Made by a program: the position numbers and the translations under genes. A DNA stretch of 64,000 nt from contig DATLOZ010000022.1 of the NCBI GenBank assembly GCA_035535995.1, forward strand, positions 186,001-250,000. Direction: 5' to 3'. Shown here in pieces: positions 51,468-60,004 of the stretch; the stretch's first letter is position 1, and each line of letters begins with the position of its first letter. Below the pieces are notes generated by a model. The model was not told the origin of the DNA. It made no database searches and was given only the letters and a program-made list of their open reading frames with translations. The stretch is from JANYCO01 sp035535995. GTDB taxonomy: Bacteria > Bacteroidota > Bacteroidia > Cytophagales > Cytophagaceae.

Positions 51468-52247
51468 TTAATTTTCCGTTTCCACTTCTTTCTTATACTC
51501 CTTGAAAGCCCTATAGACACAGGAAGCAATGTATACACGATTGGTTTTATTGCTCATGTATTTTTCTTCCGTAGAGTTAGTTAGAAAGCCTATTTCTACC
51601 AATACGGAAGGCATATAAGTTTTCCACAGTACCAGCAATCCTGCTTGCTTTACGCCGCGGCTGTTTTTTTTCAATTTTGTTTTAAATTGTTTTTCGATCT
51701 TACCGGCAAAGCTGATACTATTCTCCATGAATGCCTTTTGGTAATTGGCCATGAGGATATGCGCCATGGGCGAGTTAGGATCATAACCGTCGTATTTCTG
51801 CTGATAATTATCTTCTTTGAGGATCACTGAATTTTCGCGCTTGGCTACTTCGAGGTTTTCGTCGCTTGTATGCAAGCCCATAGTAAAAGTTTCGGTGCCA
51901 GAAGCAGTCTTAGGCCCTGAATTGCAATGAATGGAAATAAAAAGATCGGCGTTCTGCTTGTTGGCAATGGCAGCGCGGTCGTATAGTTCTACAAATTTGT
52001 CGGTAGTGCGGGTGTATACTACCTTTACTTCAGGACAATTTTCCTTGATGATCCTTCCCAGTTCGAGCGCCACTTTCAGCGTTACATCCGATTCGTGACT
52101 TGCTTTACCATGACAACCAGGATCTTTACCACCATGACCAGCGTCGATCACTACTGTTTTGATTTGGTACTTTTTTACCTCCAGTCCTGTAAAGGAACTT
52201 AGCACAATAATTGCAGAAAGGATGCCTACTACGTAAAAACGCTTCAT
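51468..52247 (-). CDS. N-acetylmuramoyl-L-alanine amidase (AmiC type)
   Basis: A 259-residue exported amidase_3 enzyme that removes the peptide from the MurNAc of peptidoglycan, for septum splitting. Zinc residues are His in VVIDAGHGGKDPG (about 37), Glu in HESDVTLKVA (about 52) and His in FISIHCNSG (about 107), with the catalytic Glu in VLVEIGFLTN (about 215). It has no AMIN domain. It is head-to-head with lptD and upstream of the MCE gene, a conserved-looking envelope set. Confidence 0.93.
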   Translation of the reverse strand: MKRFYVVGILSAIIVLSSFTGLEVKKYQIKTVVIDAGHGGKDPGCHGKASHESDVTLKVALELGRIIKENCPEVKVVYTRTTDKFVELYDRAAIANKQNADLFISIHCNSGPKTASGTETFTMGLHTSDENLEVAKRENSVILKEDNYQQKYDGYDPNSPMAHILMANYQKAFMENSISFAGKIEKQFKTKLKKNSRGVKQAGLLVLWKTYMPSVLVEIGFLTNSTEEKYMSNKTNRVYIASCVYRAFKEYKKEVETEN

Positions 52248-52359
52248 TTCGTTTGAAGTTTTTGGTATAGATTATTGTTTTAAATGCCTCTAAACACAGA
52301 TTCTAAAATTAAATTGAAAGTTTAATGTTGGTTTTATACCATTTTAAAACTTAATACCA

Positions 52360-52367
52360 TAAATTTG
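52360..52367 (+). promoter_or_regulatory. Promoter -7 element of lptD
   Basis: TAAATTTG followed by CC matches TAnnTTTG, only 8 bp before the TTG start. A leader of a few nt or none is implied. Confidence 0.6.
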
Positions 52368-52375
52368 CCCCCAAA

Positions 52376-55123
52376 TTGCTAAAAAAAATTATAATTCTGA
52401 AGAAACGATCATATATTTTCACCATCGGTCTCTTGCTGGGGTTGTGTCTATCTTCGCTGAATGTTTTAGCACAGAATTCTATCATAGACTCTCTCAGCCG
52501 ACAGCCGAAAGACAGTGTAGCACTTGAGATCATTGCCGCAGACAGCGCGTTGGCAAAAGGCGATACGCTGCCTAAACCCGACAATGTGGAAGGCATGGAC
52601 AGTCTTAAAATCCCACCTATGGAAAAAGGTGATATTGAAACTACCATCTACTACCACGCCGAAGATTCCATCATGATGGATGTGAAACAGAAAAAAGCTT
52701 ATCTCTACGGAAAGGCACAGATCAAATACCAGGATATGCAACTGGATGCCGAACAGATAGAAATAGAATGGGAAAAAAATATTATCACCGCAAGAGGAAA
52801 ACCTGATACCACCGGGAAATATCTTGGATACCCTGTATGGAAGCAAGGCCAGGACATGTACGTGACCGACTCCATGCGCTACAATATGAAATCCAAAAAA
52901 GGGATCATTCATGGAATCATCACCAAACAAGGGGAAGGATATCTTCACGGAGATACCGCCAAACGTACAGAAGACGCGATCTACCTGAAAAATGGTATCT
53001 ACACCACGTGCGATCAAAAACATCCTCACTTTTATATCAAAACAAGAAAGCTGAAAGTAATTCCGGAAGACAAAGCAGTAAGTGGACCATTCAATATTGT
53101 GATCGAAGATATTCAAACACCGATCGGTTTTTGGATGGGCTTCTTCCCTATCACAGACAGAAATAAATCCGGGATCATTTTTCCTTCCTTTGGTGAAAAC
53201 CAGAGCAGAGGATTGTACCTCTCTCAAGGCGGCTACTACTGGGCGGTGAACGATAACATCGGGGTCAAAGTGATCGGCGATATCTATGCCAACGGCAGCT
53301 GGCTACTCAACGTAGACGGTACATACATCAAACGTTATAAATACCGGGGCACATTTGATTTGGCGGGTAGTAAACTGAGAGATGGATTTGATAATAATAC
53401 TGTTTCTGTACCACAGCAATTTCGCCTCGCCTGGCAACATTCTACTACTGCCAAAAGAAACGGAACATTTACTGCCAGCGTAAACCTTACTTCAAGTAAA
53501 TACGACAAAGCACTGAATTACACTACGAGCCGTAACAACAACGTAAGCAACTCCTCCATCACGTATAACCGTGTGTTCGGCAGAAGCCCTTTCAGTACAA
53601 GTATTAGTATGAGAGGTAGCCAGAACAATTATCAGTCTACTGCCACCAACAAGTCTAGCGCGATCTATAGTATGACGCTTCCGGCGGTTTCACTGACGAT
53701 GAACAGGATCAATCCATTGAAAAGAAAATATGGCAATGGCAATCGTTGGTATGAAAAAATATTTGTGAACTATCAGGGCAACTTCACATACGATCTTACC
53801 AACCAACAGAAATTTTACGATACGCTCTCCAAGACATTGCAGGATTCCACGCTTCAGGTAAATCAGAATAACCTGAACAAATACATTCTCCCAAACTCGC
53901 GCTGGGCCTCTACACACACCGCTTCTGTGAGTTCTACGTTTAAAATTTTCAAAGCCTTAAACGTCAACCCTTCGTTCAATAATTTCTTTAACCTGTACGG
54001 CAAAAAATTCACTTACCAATACGATTCTATCACCAAAACTTCTAAGATGATCGATACCACCAATGGTTTCTATGCAACTTATAACATGAACACTTCGATA
54101 GAATTTAATACCAGGATCTACGGTACAAAAATTTTCAAAGGCAATGGATTGATCAAAGGAATTCGCCATACAGCCAACCCTTCTATACGGATGACCTATG
54201 CACCCGATTTTTCTAAGATCCCTGTCGGCGGTTACGTAGCGGTACAGGGCGATGTAGACAAAGAGGGTAACACGAGGCGATATACAAAATACCCGAACAA
54301 TAGTACTCCACAATTCAAACAGGAAGCGTTGGATTTTACGCTTAGTAACATTCTTGAAGCAAAAGTCCGCGCCAGTAAAAAAGATACCACGGGAAATAAA
54401 TATAAAAAGATAAATCTTCTGGATAACCTGTCATTAGCGGGCGGCTATAACTTCGCAGCCGACTCTCTCAAAATGAAAAACGTAACGCTCGGGGCACGTA
54501 CCAAATTGTTTATCTTTGACATCAACTTCAGTTCAACCTTCGATCCATACCGGCATTATGTTGATAGTATCGGCTATTTCCGAGGTAAAAAATATTTGTA
54601 CCACGAGCGCCAGATCAATCAATACCTTCTTGACTATAATGGTAAATTAGCCCAGATGTCTACCATGAATTTTACGGTCGGAACTCGTTTTGCTCCGAAG
54701 AAAAAGAAGAAGGAAGATCCAAAATTTACCGATCCGAAAATGCAGGCCGAATTGGAATACATCCGTGCCCACCCGGAACAATATCTTGACTTCAACGTTC
54801 CCTGGAGCCTCATGTTGAGTTTTACCTACAACTATACACACCTGGGCTTAAACGATCCCGTAACCAATGAAGCTGTAACCGCGAGTGGAGACGTAAGCCT
54901 TACTCCTAAATGGAAAGTAGTGTATAGCACCGGTTATAACTTCAAGGACAAATCGATCACCTATTCCAACTTCACTATCTCCCGCGACTTGCATTGCTGG
55001 CAGATGATGATGACTTTATCTCCTTTCGGAACGTATCGTACCTTCCTGTTTACGATCAATGCTAAATCGTCTATGTTGCAGCAGCTGAAGCTGAACAAGC
55101 GAGCGCCTACGTTTTATCAGTAA
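52376..55123 (+). CDS. LPS assembly protein LptD-like
   Basis: A 915-residue outer-membrane protein with signal peptide (ending LNVLAQ). An OstA/LptD periplasmic domain (about 80-230) with repeats such as AYLYGKAQIKYQDMQLDAEQIEIEWEK is followed by a large barrel. It inserts LPS into the outer leaflet. The first ATG is inside the mature part, so the TTG at 52376 is needed to make the signal peptide. The barrel lacks the disulfide pattern of enterobacterial LptD. It is divergent from the amidase and closes at a strong hairpin. Confidence 0.85.
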   Translation: MLKKIIILKKRSYIFTIGLLLGLCLSSLNVLAQNSIIDSLSRQPKDSVALEIIAADSALAKGDTLPKPDNVEGMDSLKIPPMEKGDIETTIYYHAEDSIMMDVKQKKAYLYGKAQIKYQDMQLDAEQIEIEWEKNIITARGKPDTTGKYLGYPVWKQGQDMYVTDSMRYNMKSKKGIIHGIITKQGEGYLHGDTAKRTEDAIYLKNGIYTTCDQKHPHFYIKTRKLKVIPEDKAVSGPFNIVIEDIQTPIGFWMGFFPITDRNKSGIIFPSFGENQSRGLYLSQGGYYWAVNDNIGVKVIGDIYANGSWLLNVDGTYIKRYKYRGTFDLAGSKLRDGFDNNTVSVPQQFRLAWQHSTTAKRNGTFTASVNLTSSKYDKALNYTTSRNNNVSNSSITYNRVFGRSPFSTSISMRGSQNNYQSTATNKSSAIYSMTLPAVSLTMNRINPLKRKYGNGNRWYEKIFVNYQGNFTYDLTNQQKFYDTLSKTLQDSTLQVNQNNLNKYILPNSRWASTHTASVSSTFKIFKALNVNPSFNNFFNLYGKKFTYQYDSITKTSKMIDTTNGFYATYNMNTSIEFNTRIYGTKIFKGNGLIKGIRHTANPSIRMTYAPDFSKIPVGGYVAVQGDVDKEGNTRRYTKYPNNSTPQFKQEALDFTLSNILEAKVRASKKDTTGNKYKKINLLDNLSLAGGYNFAADSLKMKNVTLGARTKLFIFDINFSSTFDPYRHYVDSIGYFRGKKYLYHERQINQYLLDYNGKLAQMSTMNFTVGTRFAPKKKKKEDPKFTDPKMQAELEYIRAHPEQYLDFNVPWSLMLSFTYNYTHLGLNDPVTNEAVTASGDVSLTPKWKVVYSTGYNFKDKSITYSNFTISRDLHCWQMMMTLSPFGTYRTFLFTINAKSSMLQQLKLNKRAPTFYQ

Positions 55124-55126
55124 AGA

Positions 55127-55172
55127 GCAAGAGCAACAGTATACAGATTTTTACTGTATGCTGTTGCTCTTG
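55127..55172. terminator. Long hairpin terminator between lptD and the M3 peptidase
   Basis: A stem of about 20 bp (arms AAGAGCAACAGTATACAG and its complement with one G-U pair). It lies between convergent genes and has no strong T-run in either direction, so it may act as a bidirectional or Rho-independent barrier. Confidence 0.75.
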
Positions 55173-55186
55173 TTATATATTGTAAA

Positions 55187-56899
55187 TTATAATCCTGTGG
55201 CCGCCATCTCCTTCTTCACAAAACTGATTAGTTCGCGAATGTATGGAGCAGAGAAATCAAACTTAATTCCTGCCGTTTGATAGATCTCACGGATTGGCTT
55301 CGTATAGCCAAGTTTGAGCGCATTGACATATTGCTCAAATCCTTTCTTCGGATTTTCTTTATAATTTTTCCAAACTGCGATCGCCCCTAATTGAGCGATA
55401 CCGTATTCAATATAGTAAAATGGAACTTCAAACAAGTGTAGTTGTTTTTGCCACAGGAAGTTTCTGTATTTCTCCTGTCCTGTCCAATCGGTTATATCGT
55501 TTGCAAACATACTATATACCTCGTTCCATTTTTTCTTACGCTCTTCTACCGAATGCGCAGGATTCTCATAGATCCAGTGTTGGAAGCGGTCGATCGTAGC
55601 TACCCATGGAAGGGTTTGAATAATTCCTTCAAGATGTTCACGTTTGGCACGAGCCAATTCTTTTTTGTCTTTAAAGAAAATATCCCAATACTCCATACTG
55701 ATCAACTCCATGGACATAGAAGCAAGTTCGGCTACTTCGGAAGGTGGATGTTTGAAAACATTTAACTCAAGATCTTTGGCAAGGAAGGAATGAAAAGCAT
55801 GGCCTCCCTCGTGTACCATGGTAACAAGATCACGCAGTGTAGTAGTAGCATTCATAAAGATAAATGGTACACCAATTTCATCGAGCGGGTAGTTGTAACC
55901 TCCCGGTGCTTTTCCTTTCCTTGATTCAAGATCCAGGTGTCCCATCGTTTTCATAGTACGAATGCAATCGCCCAGGTATGGATCTATTTTAGTAAAACAT
56001 TGAATAGTTTTATCAAGCAGTTCGGCAGAAGTTTCAAAAGGTTTCAGCGGATTTTTTCCAAAGTAGTTTACGCTGAGGTCCCATGGTTTTAGTTGATCCA
56101 GTTTCAATTGCTTTTTACGGTCTTTTGCCAGATCGTTTACTACTGGTACCACTTCTGAAGCTACCGCTTCGTGGAAACTAAAGCAGTCTTCAGGCTTATA
56201 ATCAAATCTACCCATTGCCACAAACATATAATCGCGGTAATTGGTATAATCCGCATTGAGCGCTGCTTTGTTTCTAAGATGGATTAGTTTGGTATATAGA
56301 TCATCGAATTTATCTTTATCCTTATACCTGCGCTCAGATATTTTTTTGTAGGCATTCTCGCGTTTTTCTCTTTCGGTAGATTGCAAAAAATCAGAGGCTT
56401 GTTGCATTGTAAGTTCCTTGCCATCGATCTCAACGGTCATAGCGCCGGAGATAGCACCGTACTTATGAGCTTCCTGTTCTAATTCGGTGAAGAGTGGAAT
56501 ATTTTTTTCTCTGAAAATTTTAAATTCTTTTTCAATATTACGTATCGCAATCGAATATCCCGGCTCGCGCATATCTTTCAGAAATACGCTGCGCAGCGCT
56601 TTTTCATCAAGAGAATTGGAATACGGAGCTACATTAGGTTGGATCTCCGATACAAAAAAATTAAAAGCATCGGTATATTCTTTATTGGCTGTATCGCCTG
56701 TCATGCGGATATAGCGCCAGGCCATATCTTCTTCGAGCATAGATTCGAGCTCGCTTCGATCCTGAAACCATTTGCGAAGTTCTTCTTTAGAAGAAATTTT
56801 TCTGTTTTTTAATTCCTCAAAAAAAGTCTTAAGGTTTTCCCAGGTAGTAACTTTAAAATCTTCGTTAAGAAAGGTTCTTGGTTTTCTTTTTACTTCCAC
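55187..56899 (-). CDS. M3 family oligoendopeptidase (PepF type)
   Basis: A 570-residue cytoplasmic zinc peptidase that degrades short peptides. The zinc motif HEGGHAFHSF (near residue 365) and the downstream Glu in ASMSMELISME are intact; the rest is helical. It does not have a signal peptide. No operon partner is apparent; the PaaE-like gene ends 55 bp upstream on the same strand. Confidence 0.93.
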   Translation of the reverse strand: MEVKRKPRTFLNEDFKVTTWENLKTFFEELKNRKISSKEELRKWFQDRSELESMLEEDMAWRYIRMTGDTANKEYTDAFNFFVSEIQPNVAPYSNSLDEKALRSVFLKDMREPGYSIAIRNIEKEFKIFREKNIPLFTELEQEAHKYGAISGAMTVEIDGKELTMQQASDFLQSTEREKRENAYKKISERRYKDKDKFDDLYTKLIHLRNKAALNADYTNYRDYMFVAMGRFDYKPEDCFSFHEAVASEVVPVVNDLAKDRKKQLKLDQLKPWDLSVNYFGKNPLKPFETSAELLDKTIQCFTKIDPYLGDCIRTMKTMGHLDLESRKGKAPGGYNYPLDEIGVPFIFMNATTTLRDLVTMVHEGGHAFHSFLAKDLELNVFKHPPSEVAELASMSMELISMEYWDIFFKDKKELARAKREHLEGIIQTLPWVATIDRFQHWIYENPAHSVEERKKKWNEVYSMFANDITDWTGQEKYRNFLWQKQLHLFEVPFYYIEYGIAQLGAIAVWKNYKENPKKGFEQYVNALKLGYTKPIREIYQTAGIKFDFSAPYIRELISFVKKEMAATGL

Positions 56900-56953
56900 G
56901 TCTCAATAATGTTGTTGGTGCTTGGTAATTAATTATTAATGGCGATGACCAGG

Positions 56954-58009
56954 TTAGTCAATTTCGATTAACACATCTGTAGTCAGAGGTCTGCCTACAC
57001 AAGTAAGTACATAACCTTGTTTGATCTCATTTTCAGACAAGCCATCCGGGTCATCCATTTTGATCTGGCCATTTTTACATCGGCCCATGCAAGCGGTACA
57101 CATACCACTTTGACACGAATAAGGCAGGTCGATATCCTGATTAAGTGCTGCTTCCAGAATTGTTTGTCCTGGAGCTACATTTACTTTATACTCATGTTTG
57201 TTGTAGCGAATTCCTACTACAACTCCAGTTCCAGGATTTTCTATTACTTTTTGTTCTGTTCCGGAAGATGAAGAAACAAAACTTTCTTTGCGTATATGAT
57301 CTTGCGGAACTTTTAAAAGTTCTAATGCCTGAAAACTTTCATCCATCATTCCCTGCGGACCGCATACGAAAAATAGTGCGTTGCTGAAATCAATGACTTT
57401 AAATCCTTCCAGTAATTGTTTCACTTTATCCTGGTCCATTCTGCCAGACAACATATGTGCTTTGTCTTCTATTGGCTGACTGTAAATAGGAGTATAAAAG
57501 AATCGTTCGGTATATTTCAACTCCAATGCTTCAATCGCTTTTTTCAGAATCACAGATTCTTCGTTTCGATTTGCATATAATAAAAATACGCGGCTGTCTT
57601 TTTCAACGGATAATGCAGAATTCAATATAGAAAACAAAGGTGTAATTCCGCTGCCCGCCCCAATTAGCACAATGTCTGCATTATTGACTGGAGATGGTTC
57701 ATAGGTGAAGATTCCTGCGGGAGCCATTGTTTCAATAATATCTCCAACTTTTAAATGGTCCACCAGGTGAGTAGACATTTTCCCTCCTTTTACTTTTTTT
57801 ACAGACACTGCCCAGTGTTCATCGGTATACGGAGAAGAAGAGAGAGAATAAGATCTTCTAAGTTTTTCGCCTCCTACTTCAAAAATAAAACTGAGAAATT
57901 GCCCTGGTTTATAAGATGTATTGGTTGTTGGTTTGTTAAAAACAATCGTAATTGCGTCTGTCGTTTCTTTGATTATTTCCTTTACTTTTAAAAAAATATA
58001 TTGACTCAT
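56954..58009 (-). CDS. PaaE-like ferredoxin reductase (FAD, NAD(P)H and [2Fe-2S])
   Basis: A 351-residue electron-transfer flavoprotein. FAD domain with RRSYSLSSSP (about 52) and GGKMSTHL, NAD(P)-binding domain with GAGSGITPLFS (about 117) and FFVCGPQGMM (about 215). The C-terminal plant-type [2Fe-2S] domain has cysteines in YSCQSGMCTACMGRC and the final Cys in VLTCVGRP. It passes electrons from NAD(P)H to an oxygenase or other acceptor. There is no paaABCD or oxygenase gene near, so the partner is unknown. A strong operator-like palindrome overlaps its promoter. Confidence 0.9.
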   Translation of the reverse strand: MSQYIFLKVKEIIKETTDAITIVFNKPTTNTSYKPGQFLSFIFEVGGEKLRRSYSLSSSPYTDEHWAVSVKKVKGGKMSTHLVDHLKVGDIIETMAPAGIFTYEPSPVNNADIVLIGAGSGITPLFSILNSALSVEKDSRVFLLYANRNEESVILKKAIEALELKYTERFFYTPIYSQPIEDKAHMLSGRMDQDKVKQLLEGFKVIDFSNALFFVCGPQGMMDESFQALELLKVPQDHIRKESFVSSSSGTEQKVIENPGTGVVVGIRYNKHEYKVNVAPGQTILEAALNQDIDLPYSCQSGMCTACMGRCKNGQIKMDDPDGLSENEIKQGYVLTCVGRPLTTDVLIEID

Positions 58010-58017
58010 ATCGCTCT

Positions 58018-58063
58018 CTTTCCGGATTTTTGTAATGACTTTGTACTACAAAAATACGGAAAG
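58018..58063 (-). promoter_or_regulatory. Palindromic operator candidate upstream of the PaaE-like gene
   Basis: Near-perfect 17-bp inverted arms CTTTCCGGATTTTTGTA (58018-58034) and TACAAAAATACGGAAAG (58047-58063), 16 of 17 matching, spacer 12 bp. The distal arm covers the -7 element, the near arm the ribosome-binding region. Confidence 0.6.
58049..58056 (-). promoter_or_regulatory. Promoter -7 element of the PaaE-like gene
   Basis: TATTTTTG on the minus strand fits TAnnTTTG, 40 bp before the ATG at 58009, and lies inside the palindrome. Confidence 0.6.
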
Positions 58064-58140
58064 CCGCTCAAAATACAATTTCTTAACTATTGATACTTAT
58101 CAGGCTAATTATCAATAAGATAATTGTTCTAAAGGCTAAT

Positions 58141-58380
58141 TCAATTTTTATTTTCAAGTGCTGATTTTAGTTGATTGATCTCTTTCTCTATTTCTTTGAT
58201 GGCTTTATGCTTGCAGGAAATTTCATTCTGGATAATTTCTCTTTCCAATTCATCCCTATATCCGAAAGCTTGCATCATCAAAGCATCTGCATCAATTGTC
58301 TCTGGTGGAATTCTCTTAATTAAGTTGGTACAAAAATCAAAATACCGTTGGAGTATTTTATTAATTCGATCGTCTGTCAT
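58141..58380 (-). CDS. Hypothetical 79-residue coiled-coil protein
   Basis: A small charged helical protein. The last 35 residues (KHKAIKEIEKEINQLKSALENK) show a clear coiled-coil heptad pattern. No domain recognised. The region between it and the S24 gene (58381-58651) is AT-rich, with no other gene that I can see. Confidence 0.6.
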   Translation of the reverse strand: MTDDRINKILQRYFDFCTNLIKRIPPETIDADALMMQAFGYRDELEREIIQNEISCKHKAIKEIEKEINQLKSALENKN

Positions 58381-58651
58381 GATAAAAATTTTCTAAAAAT
58401 ATTATTCAAATATAAGGTTCATCCTTCTTATCCTCTCTAAGGTAAAAAGAAATTGTTTGATATAAAATACGTATTAATACTTACCAGAGCTTGAGATAAG
58501 CTGAATTTATTGGGTACTAACAATTTAATTAAAAAATAATCAGTTGATTAATATTTTTTTTTGTATAGAAACTACTTTCCTCCTAATTACAATACACAGA
58601 GAACAATAACGATTAATAAAAGTTAATTGCAGATGAATGCTCTTCGGGTAA

Positions 58652-59428
58652 TTATTTTTTCTTGATACTCTGAAGCTCTTGCTGAAGATTTACAACCATG
58701 GAAGATAATTTTTCCAATGAAATATCTGCTTTTGGAAAATCAGTGCTAATATAAGCTTTGGCTTCCCAGATCTCATTGATCTCGTTGACATCTACATCAT
58801 AAGGATCGTATACCTTGTTGTCTGAAACCAAGCGCAAGGTTTCGTTTTCTTTGACATGACTGTATACTCTTTTGTACACGATACCTTCGCTATTGGTCAC
58901 CAGAATATAGGTTTGATCATTTTTGATATTTTTCCAGTTTTCTACATACTGTCCGATCACAATACTGCCAGAGGGTAATGGTAACATAGAATCTCCCTTG
59001 ATCTCGAATGCCCGGTATGTGCCATTGGTAAAAATAGGCAAATAGAATTTCGGTAGTTCGGAAACATATTCAGGATCTGAAAATCCATTCATATAACCGG
59101 CGGCCGCTTTCTGTGGCACCAGGTGAATATTTTCTTTATCATCCTTATCGACTGTAACAGCCAGCACGCGTAACTTATTTCCTTCGATATCTTTTTTCTT
59201 TATTTTTTGAAGATTGTTTCCTTCATAGATTTTTTCCTGGATCAAAGCCTCTACTGGGATTTCAAATATCTTAGAAATTAGAAGAAGGCAATTAAGATTA
59301 GGTTCTGCACGTCCCTCTTCATAAGCCCCCAACAAGGACCGTTTGATTCCTAGCCGCTCCGACATTTGCTCTTGGGTGAGACTCTGTTGCTTACGGAGAA
59401 ATTTGATATTTTCGCTAATGAGTGTCAT
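58652..59428 (-). CDS. XRE-family repressor with S24 (LexA/CI-like) self-cleavage domain
   Basis: A 258-residue regulator. The N-terminal helix-turn-helix (about 5-62, SLTQEQMSERLGIKRSLLGA) binds DNA. The C-terminal S24 domain has the Ala110-Gly111 cleavage bond (KAAAGYMNG), Ser147 (KGDSMLP) and Lys186 (IVYKRVY), so autocleavage looks possible. It should respond to DNA damage or another RecA-like signal, as LexA and phage repressors do. It follows a 62-residue gene by 5 bp and the operon's promoter carries matching palindromes, so it probably represses itself. No phage genes are nearby. Confidence 0.9.
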   Translation of the reverse strand: MTLISENIKFLRKQQSLTQEQMSERLGIKRSLLGAYEEGRAEPNLNCLLLISKIFEIPVEALIQEKIYEGNNLQKIKKKDIEGNKLRVLAVTVDKDDKENIHLVPQKAAAGYMNGFSDPEYVSELPKFYLPIFTNGTYRAFEIKGDSMLPLPSGSIVIGQYVENWKNIKNDQTYILVTNSEGIVYKRVYSHVKENETLRLVSDNKVYDPYDVDVNEINEIWEAKAYISTDFPKADISLEKLSSMVVNLQQELQSIKKK

Positions 59429-59433
59429 AAAGG

Positions 59434-59622
59434 TTAAGCAGAATAGTTGTTTTCTTTCTCTTCGATCAATTCTTTGACCGCGACCCTTGCTTCGTAGATC
59501 AAATGATCGTCTTTGGAAAGTCTTCTCAATTTATTGAGCGGAAAATTACTGAAACTTTCCTTAAAGATACCAATCACTGCTGTGTAATGTGTAGACTTTT
59601 TCATACGATTTACATTTGCCAT
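59434..59622 (-). CDS. Small protein cotranscribed with the S24 repressor
   Basis: A 62-residue basic protein (MANVNRMKKSTHYTAV), with helix-rich C-terminus VYEARVAVKELIEEKENN-like (starting YEARVAVKELIEEKE). No known domain. It begins at ATG 59622 and ends 5 bp before the repressor, so the two form an operon under one promoter. The role could be as an anti-repressor or accessory protein, but that is speculative. Confidence 0.6.
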   Translation of the reverse strand: MANVNRMKKSTHYTAVIGIFKESFSNFPLNKLRRLSKDDHLIYEARVAVKELIEEKENNYSA

Positions 59623-59709
59623 TTTGCTTTATATAAGGAGAAGCAAGAACTTACGGGTTCTGCTTGTTAATCACCAATGTCTTTGCTTTTAGTTCTTAGT
59701 GTTAATTCC

Positions 59710-59729
59710 TTTAGCAAAGGTATGCTAAA
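59710..59729 (-). promoter_or_regulatory. Operator 1 and promoter of the S24 repressor operon
   Basis: Perfect inverted repeat TTTAGCA-N6-TGCTAAA. On the minus strand a -7 element TACCTTTG (59715-59722) lies inside it. A bound repressor would block the promoter. The predicted leader is about 85 nt. Confidence 0.7.
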
Positions 59730-59740
59730 TATTTTGACAA

Positions 59741-59757
59741 TACTAATATGTTTAGTA
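59741..59757 (-). promoter_or_regulatory. Operator 2 of the S24 repressor operon
   Basis: TACTAA-N5-TTAGTA, a second palindrome with a half-site close to that of operator 1 (TTTAG(C/T)A), 11 bp further upstream. Confidence 0.6.
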
Positions 59758-59857
59758 AAAAGTTTTAAATAATAAGCTTCTAAATTTCTAAATACAGATA
59801 AATGGTTAACAATAAACAACTTACGAATATTCAAAGATCCACAATGAATTGAGGCAA

Positions 59858-59896
59858 GAACTCTAAACATTAAGCTTTTAACTTTAAACTTATTAT
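59858..59896. repeat. Heptad repeat, family D
   Basis: CTCTAAA, CATTAAG, CTTTTAA and CTTTAAA heptads, nearly the same as 24513-24534. It lies just upstream of the rpsA promoter. The 381-bp gap 59623-60004 otherwise holds the two operators and rpsA signals. Confidence 0.65.
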
Positions 59897-59905
59897 GATT
59901 TTTTG

Positions 59906-59913
59906 TACCTTTG
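59906..59913 (+). promoter_or_regulatory. Promoter -7 element of rpsA
   Basis: TACCTTTG followed by C is an exact TAnnTTTGC match, with predicted start of transcription near 59920. Confidence 0.75.
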
Positions 59914-59919
59914 CAGTCC

Positions 59920-59980
59920 CTTTCACAAGGTGTGAAAGTTTTTAAAACCAAAAATTTCAGCCTGACTGCTCTAAGGCTGA
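59920..59980 (+). promoter_or_regulatory. Structured 5' leader of rpsA
   Basis: Two stems in the leader: CTTTCAC/GTGAAAG (59920-59926/59932-59938), followed by five T's, and TCAGCC/GGCTGA (59957-59962/59975-59980). Such leaders are often bound by the encoded ribosomal protein. The first could also attenuate transcription. Confidence 0.5.
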
Positions 59981-60004
59981 TGTATAAAGAGCAAATCCAA
60001 TATT

